Translations under genes and position numbers: made by a program
Assembly (NCBI RefSeq): GCF_923081025.1
Contig: NZ_CAKLPZ010000003.1
Coordinates: 310,001-374,000, forward strand
Origin: Neolewinella maritima
GTDB lineage: Bacteria; Bacteroidota; Bacteroidia; Chitinophagales; Saprospiraceae
Direction: 5' to 3'
DNA: 64,000 nt
Shown: positions 57,661 through 64,000 of the stretch, in pieces
How the letters are laid out: every line of letters starts with the position of its first letter
Numbering within the stretch: the first letter of the stretch is position 1
Notes under the pieces: model-generated
Databases searched by the model: none
Told to the model about the DNA's origin: nothing
The model's input: only the letters and a program-made list of their open reading frames with translations

Positions 57661-59055
57661 ATGAACCGTAGATCCTTACTGAAACGCTCCCTGGCCGGGG
57701 CCGCCTGTGCGGTGTTCCCCACCATCGTGCCGGCCCACGTACTGCGCAGCGAGACCGCGCCGAGCAACAAGCTCAATATCGCCCAGATCGGCTTCGGCCG
57801 CATCGCCAAGGGGCACGACCTGCCGGAGACCATGAAGAACGACGTAGCCCGGGTGATCGCGGTCTGCGACGTAGATAGCAAGCGCAAGGAGCTCGGCAAG
57901 GCCTTCATCGAGGATTACTACCGGCAGCACAGCGGCAGCGATCAACTGGTAGACGTACAGATGTACGACGACTACCGCGAACTACTCGCTGATTCGGATA
58001 TCGACGGCGTCATCGTCTCCACCCCCGACCACTGGCACGCACAGCCGGCCATCGAGGCGGCCCTGGCGGGTAAGGATGTATACCTCCAAAAACCCACCTC
58101 CCTGACTGTCGAGGAGGGCCGCATGATGAGCGACATCGTGCACCGCACGGGGATAGTCTTTCAGCTGGGTAGTCAGCAGCGCTCCACGGATCCCTGGCCG
58201 CAGTTCAGGCAGACCTGCGAGCTGGTGCGCAACGGGCGCATCGGTACCGTGACCCGGGTGGAGATCGGTCTGCCCAGCGATCCGGCGGGCGGCAATGCCA
58301 CGCCGATGGACATACCGCCCAATTTGAACTACGAGATGTGGCTGGGCTCCACGCCCTACGTACCCTATACCGTGGACCGGGTGCACCCGCAGGACGACTT
58401 TTCCCGCCCCGGCTGGCTGCGCTGCGAGCAGTTTGGCGCCGGTATGATCACGGGCTGGGGCGTGCACCACATCGATATCGCCCACTGGGGAATGGGTACG
58501 GAGTATACCGGTCCGGTCGAAGTGGAAGCCACGGCGAAGTTCCCCACCGAGGGACTGTGGACAGTGCACGGCGACTACCACGTCACGGCCAAGTACGCCA
58601 ATGGGGTAGAGATGCAGATCGACACCAAATTTCCGAACGGCATCAACTTCATTGGTAGCAAGGGCAACATCTTCGTGTCGCGCGGAAGCGGTGCCGTCAC
58701 GGCCTCGGACCCTACGACGGGGGATTCGGATGCATTCAGCGCCCAGGTCAAGGGCGGCCTGGATACGGTCATCAAGGAAGGCGAGGTGCAGCTGTACGAC
58801 AGTCCCGAGCAGCACCGCAACTGGCTGGACTGTATGCAGTCGCGGCAGCTCACCATCTCGCCCGCCGAGGTGGCGCACCGCAGCTGTACCGCCTGCCTGA
58901 TCGCCCACATCGCCATGAAGGTGCCCGGCAAGCTGCGCTGGGATCCGGTCACGGAGCGCTTTCGCGACAACGATGCGGCCAACCGGCTGCTGTCGCGCTC
59001 CCAACGCTTCCCCTACGGCTACGAGAACATCCCCGCGCTGGCGGATATGGGATAG
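57661..59055 (+). CDS. Tat-exported Gfo/Idh/MocA oxidoreductase
   Basis: From the ATG at 57661 it has 464 residues. The N-terminus NRRSLLKRSLAGAACAVFPT resembles a twin-arginine signal (Arg-Arg then a hydrophobic core). The Rossmann domain has NIAQIGFGRIAKGHDL, VIAVCDVDSKRKE, then VIVSTPDHWHAQPAIEAALA and KDVYLQKPTSLTVEEGRMM, the EKP-equivalent motif with Lys-Pro. The substrate-binding half contains PNLNYEMWLGSTPYVPYTVD and TGWGVHHIDIAHWGMGTE. Such enzymes oxidise or reduce sugars at C3 with bound NAD(P). It lies 11 bases after the ThuA fusion. Confidence 0.92.
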   Translation: MNRRSLLKRSLAGAACAVFPTIVPAHVLRSETAPSNKLNIAQIGFGRIAKGHDLPETMKNDVARVIAVCDVDSKRKELGKAFIEDYYRQHSGSDQLVDVQMYDDYRELLADSDIDGVIVSTPDHWHAQPAIEAALAGKDVYLQKPTSLTVEEGRMMSDIVHRTGIVFQLGSQQRSTDPWPQFRQTCELVRNGRIGTVTRVEIGLPSDPAGGNATPMDIPPNLNYEMWLGSTPYVPYTVDRVHPQDDFSRPGWLRCEQFGAGMITGWGVHHIDIAHWGMGTEYTGPVEVEATAKFPTEGLWTVHGDYHVTAKYANGVEMQIDTKFPNGINFIGSKGNIFVSRGSGAVTASDPTTGDSDAFSAQVKGGLDTVIKEGEVQLYDSPEQHRNWLDCMQSRQLTISPAEVAHRSCTACLIAHIAMKVPGKLRWDPVTERFRDNDAANRLLSRSQRFPYGYENIPALADMG

Positions 59056-59078
59056 CCCCTACAGACTAATCGAACTAC

Positions 59079-60428
59079 ATGAAATTACCCATCGGCGCAC
59101 TGCTCATTCTGCTGGCCGGCTGCGCTACCCCAAGCGAATCTACCGTGGACGCTGACGCTCCTCCCGTACGGCTCATCACCCTCGACCCCGGGCACTTCCA
59201 CGCCGCACTAGTGCAAAAACGGATGTATCCCGGGGTAGACTCTATGGTGCACGTCTACGCTCCGGCAGGAGACGATGTGACACAACACCTACAGCGCATC
59301 GAGCGCTACAACAGCGGCGAGGAGCCCACCGCCTGGCAACAGGAGGTCTACACCGGGCCAGACTACCTGGAGCGGATGCTCGCGGATAGCACCGGCAATG
59401 TCGTCGTCGTATCGGGCAACAACGGCCGCAAGACCGAATACATTCAGGCCGCGGTAGCCCACGGCCTGAACGTGCTGGCCGACAAACCCATGGTCATCGA
59501 CCCGGCGGAGTACACCCTGCTGGAGCAGACCCTGCGCGAGGCCAAAACGAAGGGGCTACTCGTGTACGACATCATGACCGAGCGTTTCGAGATCACCACC
59601 ATGCTACAGCGGGCGTTCGCACAGCAGCCGATACTGTTTGGCGAACTGCTGGAAGGATCGGTCGAAGCACCGGCCATCTCGAAGGAGAGTGTGCACCACT
59701 TCAGTAAGCTGGTCTCGGGGCAGCCCCTCGTGCGTCCGGCCTGGTTCTTCGACGTCGAGCAGCAGGGGGAGGGCGTCGTGGACGTGGCTACTCATCTGGT
59801 CGATCTCGTCCTCTGGGAGACCTTCCCGGATGAGCCCATCGATACGACGGAGATAGAGGTGATCAGTGCCCGGCGCTGGGCTACTACGCTTACGCCTGAG
59901 CAGTTTGAGCAGGTCACGGGTCTGGCGGAATTTCCTGACTACCTACAGTCCGACGTAGTGGACGGCAAGCTGGTCGTCTACGCCAATGGCGAGATCGACT
60001 TTACGGTACGGGGGGTGCACGGGAAGGTCTCGGTTATATGGAACTACGAAGCCCCGCCCGGCGCGGCCGATACCCACTACTCGGCGATGCGCGGCAGCAA
60101 GGCCGACCTGGTGATCCGCCAGGATGCGGAGCAGGACTACCAGCCCACGCTATACATCGAGCCCAAGGGCGAACTGACGGACGAACAGATGACCGAACTA
60201 GTGGTAGATATGCACGACCGCTTTCCCGGCCTCTATTTCGACCCCGTAGCGAAGGGGTTTGAGATCATCGTACCCCCGGAGCTGCGCAGTGGTCACGAGG
60301 ATCACTTCGGGCAGGTCACCGAACAGTACCTGCGCTACCTCGCCCAGGGTAGCATGCCGGAGTGGGAGCGGACGAATATGCTGACCAAATACTTCGTGAC
60401 TACGCGGGCCTACGGGATGAGTCGGTAG
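59079..60428 (+). CDS. Gfo/Idh/MocA-type oxidoreductase lipoprotein
   Basis: This 449-residue protein has a lipoprotein signal (KLPIGALLILLAGCATPSES, lipobox LAGC). The NAD-binding half reads RLITLDPGHFHAALVQKRMY, then VVVVSGNNGRKTEYIQAAVA and GLNVLADKPMVIDPAEYTLL, the last holding the KP motif. The C-terminal part (FELLEGSVEAPA-like, DVATHLVDLVLWETFPDEPI) belongs to the putative oxidoreductase C-terminal family found with ThuA. The first Gly-rich loop is altered (DPGHFH instead of GxGxxG), so cofactor binding may differ. It follows the previous gene by 23 bases. Confidence 0.85.
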   Translation: MKLPIGALLILLAGCATPSESTVDADAPPVRLITLDPGHFHAALVQKRMYPGVDSMVHVYAPAGDDVTQHLQRIERYNSGEEPTAWQQEVYTGPDYLERMLADSTGNVVVVSGNNGRKTEYIQAAVAHGLNVLADKPMVIDPAEYTLLEQTLREAKTKGLLVYDIMTERFEITTMLQRAFAQQPILFGELLEGSVEAPAISKESVHHFSKLVSGQPLVRPAWFFDVEQQGEGVVDVATHLVDLVLWETFPDEPIDTTEIEVISARRWATTLTPEQFEQVTGLAEFPDYLQSDVVDGKLVVYANGEIDFTVRGVHGKVSVIWNYEAPPGAADTHYSAMRGSKADLVIRQDAEQDYQPTLYIEPKGELTDEQMTELVVDMHDRFPGLYFDPVAKGFEIIVPPELRSGHEDHFGQVTEQYLRYLAQGSMPEWERTNMLTKYFVTTRAYGMSR

Positions 60429-60437
60429 GAAGCTGCT

Positions 60438-60445
60438 TACATTTA
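60438..60445 (+). promoter_or_regulatory. -7 element directly before the M20 peptidase
   Basis: TACATTTA, one base from TAnnTTTG, ends four bases before the ATG at 60450. It may add an internal start to the operon. Confidence 0.45.
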
Positions 60446-60449
60446 GGGC

Positions 60450-61967
60450 ATGCGGTATACGATACTCTTCCTTGCTCTACTCCTTTGCACCGGCGTGCGC
60501 GCCCAGGATACTACACTCTATAGCCGTACGCTGGCCAGCCTGCCGGCGTATGAGGCTTTCCTCGCCCTGCCGAATGATGCACGCATCGACGGACAGCTGG
60601 AGCCTAACCTGCAGTGGCTGGAACGGGAGTTCGGCCAGCGTGGCTTCACGACCCAGCGGCTACCTAATGCGGGGATCGATCTGCTGCTGGTAGGCTACCC
60701 TACCGAGCGGGCGGATGCTGAGACGGTATTGTTCTACGGACATGTCGATGGCCAGCCGGTGGACCCCAGTAAGTGGGTGCTTGCCCCGCCCTTCCGGCCC
60801 GTGTACGGTACGATGGAGGTAGACAGCAGTGGCAGCGTCCAGTACCTGGAAGCCGACCTGCCCGAACGGCCGGAGGACACTGAGGTACGTCTGTTCGCCC
60901 GCTCCAGCAGTGACGCTAAGGCGCCGATCATGATGTTCTTGGTGGCCTGGGACCAACTCGTAGCCGACGGAAAGCGGCCGGACTACCACCTGAAGTTCGT
61001 GATCGATCCCATGGAGGAGGCCAGCAGTCCTGACCTGCCCAACGCCGTGCGGACCCACCGCGAGGCCCTGGCCGCCGACCACCTGATCATCCTCGATGGA
61101 CCGGTGCACGCCACCAATCAGCCCACCCTCATGGGGGGTGCCCGCGGGATCGCTACGGCGCGACTGACGGTCTACGGTCCGCGGCTCCCCCAGCACAGCG
61201 GGCACTACGGCAACTACGCCCCCAATCCAGCCCTGCGCCTGGCCCAGTTGCTGGGCTCGATGAAGGATCAGGAGGGGCGCGTCACCATTCCCGGCTACTA
61301 CGACGGCATTGAGCTGGACGCGGAGACCCGCGAGATGATGGCCGGCGTACCGGACGATATCAACGACATCCGGCGTAAGATCGGCTTTAGTCAGGCCGAT
61401 GGGGTAGGGGCCAACCTCCAGGAAGCCCTGCAGTACCCGAGCCTGAATATCCGCGGCATGTCGAGCGGCTGGGTGGGCAGTGCCGCCCGCACCATCATCC
61501 CCAATACGGCCGTGGCGAACCTGGACCTGCGTCTGGTGAAGGAAAGCGACGGCGACCGCCTCCTCGGCCTCGTCGAGGAGCACATCGAGCACCAGGGTTT
61601 TCACCTCATTCCCGACGGGCGGGAGCCCACGGACGAGGAGCGGGCGAGCTACCCGCGGCTAGCTAGCTTCAGCGGCAGCACCAGCTACGGGGCCTTCCGT
61701 ACGGACCTGAACGGACCCACCGGAAGCTGGCTACAGCGCGCGCTGATGCACACCTTCGACGCGCCACCGGTGCTGGTGCGCACCATGGGAGGCTCGGTGC
61801 CGATTGCCCCCTTCGTGAACACCCTGGACGTGCCGGCCATCGTGTTACCGCTCGTAAATCCGGACAACAACCAGCACAGTCCCAATGAGAATCTGCTGCT
61901 CAGGAACTATTTTCGTGGCGTGACCAGCCTGTACGGCGTGCTGGACGAACCCCTCCATCCCGAGTAA
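60450..61967 (+). CDS. Secreted M20-family peptidase
   Basis: This 505-residue protein has a signal peptide (RYTILFLALLLCTGVRAQ). M20 metal-ligand motifs are visible: FYGHVDGQPVDPSKWVLAPP (His and Asp), LFARSSSDAKAPIMMFLVAW (Asp-bridging block), FVIDPMEEASSPDLPNAVRT (catalytic Glu and ligand), and a late RTMGGSVPIAPFVNTLDVPA with LPLVNPDNNQHSPNENLLL (the final His). The dimerisation domain lies between (RGIATARLTVYGPRLPQHSG). It should split dipeptides or acylated amino acids outside the cytoplasm. The MBL gene follows after four bases. Confidence 0.9.
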   Translation: MRYTILFLALLLCTGVRAQDTTLYSRTLASLPAYEAFLALPNDARIDGQLEPNLQWLEREFGQRGFTTQRLPNAGIDLLLVGYPTERADAETVLFYGHVDGQPVDPSKWVLAPPFRPVYGTMEVDSSGSVQYLEADLPERPEDTEVRLFARSSSDAKAPIMMFLVAWDQLVADGKRPDYHLKFVIDPMEEASSPDLPNAVRTHREALAADHLIILDGPVHATNQPTLMGGARGIATARLTVYGPRLPQHSGHYGNYAPNPALRLAQLLGSMKDQEGRVTIPGYYDGIELDAETREMMAGVPDDINDIRRKIGFSQADGVGANLQEALQYPSLNIRGMSSGWVGSAARTIIPNTAVANLDLRLVKESDGDRLLGLVEEHIEHQGFHLIPDGREPTDEERASYPRLASFSGSTSYGAFRTDLNGPTGSWLQRALMHTFDAPPVLVRTMGGSVPIAPFVNTLDVPAIVLPLVNPDNNQHSPNENLLLRNYFRGVTSLYGVLDEPLHPE

Positions 61968-61971
61968 TCCT

Positions 61972-63015
61972 ATGGAGTATTTGCTTAACCCCGATCTTCC
62001 GATCCACCCCCTGCAGGCCGATCGGTGGCGCGGCAATCCGATCCTCGACGGGGAGTTTCAGTACCTACGTGACCCCTTCCGGCCCAAGTGGCGTCAGGTG
62101 CTGCGCATGCTGGCCCTGCCCAACCGGCAGCGCGCACAGAAGAAGGCCGACCAGTGGGTGCCCCCCGTCAGTCCTGACGTCAGCTACCTCAAGGACCGCA
62201 GCGCCAACTGGATCGTCTGGCTCGGGCACGCCTGCTTCCTGTTCCAGCTCAACGGCCTGCGCTACCTCACCGATCCGCAGCTGGCGGATATGCCCTTCGT
62301 GCCCCGGCGCGTGCACCCGCCCTTCTCCTACGATGACCTGCGGGGCATCGACTACCTCCTGCTGAGTCACGACCACCGCGACCACGTCGACGAGCAGTGC
62401 ATCCGCACCATCACGGCCAATAATGCGATCCACAAGATCCTCTGTCCGCTGCGGATGTCCAGCGTGATCGGCGACTGGGTAGGCGATACGCCCATCGAAG
62501 AGGCCGCCTGGTACCAGCAATACGATACGCCGGGCACCGGCGTCACCATCCACTTTCTGCCCTCCCGCCACTGGTGTCGCCGCGGCCTGCGCGACTTCAA
62601 CCGCGTCCTCTGGGGCAGTTTCATGCTGGAAGTATCCGATGCCGCGGCCGCAGGTGCCGAGCCTAGGCACAAGAAATCCTCCCCCACCACCCTCTACTTT
62701 GGTGGAGACAGTGCCGAGACGGACTACTGGGCCGAGATCGGGCATATGTTCCCCAACATCGACGTAGCTATGCTCGGGATCGGTGCCTACAAGCCCGAGT
62801 ACATGATGCGCGAGAACCACGCCAACCCGGCCGAGGCCTTCACCGGCTACCGTGACCTGAAGGCCGAGTACTGGTGGCCCATGCACCACGGCACCTACGA
62901 CCTGAGCAACGAGCCACCCTCCGAGCCCATCAGTTGGGCCAGTAAGCTGATGGACAAGCATGGATTCGAACGCTGTATGCTGCAGCCACCGATCAACGCG
63001 CCCTGGTGGTTCTAG
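61972..63015 (+). CDS. MBL-fold metallohydrolase, NAPE-PLD-like
   Basis: This 347-residue cytoplasmic protein has the metallo-beta-lactamase motif LLLSHDHRDHVDE (HxHxDH form). It also has WIVWLGHACFLFQLNGLRYL, then PSRHWCRRGLRDFNRVLWGS, typical of the N-acylphosphatidylethanolamine phospholipase D-like group, TLYFGGDSAETDYWAEIGHM and a C-terminal WWPMHHGTYDLSNEP that supplies the last His. It hydrolyses phosphodiester or similar bonds; the substrate is unknown. Translation is probably coupled to the M20 gene four bases upstream. Confidence 0.9.
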   Translation: MEYLLNPDLPIHPLQADRWRGNPILDGEFQYLRDPFRPKWRQVLRMLALPNRQRAQKKADQWVPPVSPDVSYLKDRSANWIVWLGHACFLFQLNGLRYLTDPQLADMPFVPRRVHPPFSYDDLRGIDYLLLSHDHRDHVDEQCIRTITANNAIHKILCPLRMSSVIGDWVGDTPIEEAAWYQQYDTPGTGVTIHFLPSRHWCRRGLRDFNRVLWGSFMLEVSDAAAAGAEPRHKKSSPTTLYFGGDSAETDYWAEIGHMFPNIDVAMLGIGAYKPEYMMRENHANPAEAFTGYRDLKAEYWWPMHHGTYDLSNEPPSEPISWASKLMDKHGFERCMLQPPINAPWWF

Positions 63016-63062
63016 GCCGCGGATGTGCGGCGTATTTTGCGCATTCGTAAATCTGATCGCGC

Positions 63063-63746
63063 GTGCACATCGATATTATCTCTACCGTACCGGACCTTCT
63101 GAGCAGTCCGCTGTCCCACTCCATCATGCAGCGCGCGCAGGACAAGGGGCTGCTGACCGTCCAGGTCCACGACCTGCGCCCCTACGGATTGGGGAAGCAC
63201 AACAGCGTGGACGACTACCAATTCGGCGGGGGCGCGGGGATGGTCATGCGCTGCGAACCCCTGGCCGCCCTGATCGACGAGCTCCGGGCCCAGCGCACCT
63301 ACGATGAGATCATCTACCTCACCCCCGACGGCGAGCGCTACGCCCAGCGACGGGCCAACCGCCTGTCCCTGCTCGGTAACTTGCTCCTGATCTGCGGACA
63401 CTATAAGGGTATCGATGAGCGCATCCGGGAGGAGTACGTGACCTTAGAAATAAGCATCGGCGACTACGTACTCTCGGGTGGCGAACTGGCCGCGGCGGTT
63501 GTGGTAGATAGCATCGGCCGCCTCTTACCGGGCGTGATTGGCGACGAAACCAGCGCCCTGACCGATACCTTTCAGGACGATCTGCTGGCCCCGCCGGTGT
63601 ACACCCGTCCGGCGGAGTGGCGGGGTAGGGCGGTACCGGAGATCCTGCTGAGTGGAAATACCGCCGCCATCGAGACCTGGCGGGAAGCGCGCGCCGAGGA
63701 GCGGACGGCAGCGCGGCGGCCCGACCTGCTGCCCCCCGATGTGTGA
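63063..63746 (+). CDS. trmD: tRNA (guanine37-N1)-methyltransferase
   Basis: This 227-residue SPOUT enzyme methylates G37 of tRNAs next to the anticodon, preventing frameshifts. It shows HIDIISTVPDLLSSPLSHSI, then DDYQFGGGAGMVMRCEPLAA, LLICGHYKGIDERIREEYV and EISIGDYVLSGGELAAAVVV with DSIGRLLPGVIG, the trefoil-knot SAM site. The start is GTG, as no ATG is near. Unlike many bacteria, rpsP, rimM and rplS are not adjacent. uvrB follows 52 bases on. Confidence 0.95.
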   Translation: MHIDIISTVPDLLSSPLSHSIMQRAQDKGLLTVQVHDLRPYGLGKHNSVDDYQFGGGAGMVMRCEPLAALIDELRAQRTYDEIIYLTPDGERYAQRRANRLSLLGNLLLICGHYKGIDERIREEYVTLEISIGDYVLSGGELAAAVVVDSIGRLLPGVIGDETSALTDTFQDDLLAPPVYTRPAEWRGRAVPEILLSGNTAAIETWREARAEERTAARRPDLLPPDV

Positions 63747-63798
63747 AACCAACATTTTGTTACCCCCACGGTTCCGAACGTAGTAAACGTATCCTGCT

Positions 63799-64000
63799 AT
63801 GGCCTTTAAGCTCAAGTCAAAATTCTCCCCCACCGGCGATCAGCCGCAGGCCATCGAAAAACTCGTCGCGAGCGTACGGGAGGGCGAGCGCGGTCAGGTC
63901 CTGCTGGGGGTGACCGGCTCGGGTAAGACCTTCACGATGGCAAACACCATCGCCCAGCTCAACCGGCCCACGCTGGTACTGACCCACAACAAGACGCTAA
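63799..64000 (+). CDS. uvrB: UvrABC system protein B, N-terminal part
   Basis: The first 67 codons are present and the gene runs off the window. [20 protein letters not shown] is followed by [20 protein letters not shown], the Walker A of the UvrB helicase-like domain, and LVLTHNKTL. UvrB verifies DNA damage and recruits UvrC in nucleotide excision repair. The match is near certain despite the truncation. Confidence 0.95.
   Translation, partial: MAFKLKSKFSPTGDQPQAIEKLVASVREGERGQVLLGVTGSGKTFTMANTIAQLNRPTLVLTHNKTL

Overview
The window looks like chromosomal DNA of a GC-rich Bacteroidota, most likely a Saprospiria/Lewinella-type marine member (inference). The evidence is: two very large secreted proteins with C-terminal sorting domains typical of the type IX secretion system, many small lipoproteins with a Leu-Ala-Ala-Cys type lipobox, family content typical of the phylum (DUF4920, DUF3891, DUF6155, DUF885, NhaC-type antiporter, PmoA/ThuA, Pif1-HRDC helicase), and promoters of the Bacteroidota type (TAnnTTTG at -7). 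No rRNA, tRNA or CRISPR array was recognised.

Layout. 1-4020 is an accessory region: a proteobacterial-looking alpha/beta hydrolase, two decayed IS3-family elements lying end to end, then AT-richer small genes (DUF1330, a DUF6364/PIN toxin-antitoxin pair, DUF1493). 4023-10571 holds an amine oxidase, a secreted beta-helix protein, a methyltransferase, a GNAT acetyltransferase and a secreted four-repeat protein. 10592-16900 is mostly minus strand: DEAD-box RNA helicase, serine acetyltransferase, ECF sigma factor, DUF4920 lipoprotein, a small secreted protein and an OmpA-family protein. 17100-23309 has a lipoprotein, PAP2 phosphatase, the CbpA/CbpM chaperone pair, a methyltransferase, a GreA/B factor and a DUF885 peptidase. 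23369-23849 is a four-copy array of a foldable 98-base repeat. 24599-29721 is an aldehyde dehydrogenase/DUF779 pair facing ileS. 30045-35651 has a Pif1-like helicase, rsgA, a Fic protein under a perfect palindrome and a methyltransferase. 35648-40873 has NhaC, an FG-GAP type IX secreted protein and murQ. 40829-46304 is a tight minus-strand operon: coiled-coil ATPase, MscS-like membrane protein, cation:proton antiporter and membrane-anchored hydrolase. 46475-55561 holds a CotH/lamin-tail type IX protein, lipoproteins, DUF3891 and a tandem pair of bestrophin-like membrane proteins. 55730-63015 is a plus-strand run (DUF6807-ThuA fusion, two Gfo/Idh/MocA oxidoreductases, M20 peptidase, MBL hydrolase) that looks like export-linked sugar-derivative catabolism. 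trmD and the start of uvrB close the window.

Main points for a second look: (1) the ATPase/MscS-like/antiporter/hydrolase operon; (2) a candidate structured small RNA at about 29984-30116 with its own -7 element and an intrinsic terminator; (3) the cloverleaf-like repeat array at 23369-23849; (4) an 18-base motif and an octamer tract that recur between genes and inside them, including an in-frame tract in ileS; (5) a 24-bp perfect palindrome abutting the Fic start codon; (6) promoter elements 4-6 bases from several start codons, which suggests leaderless mRNAs.
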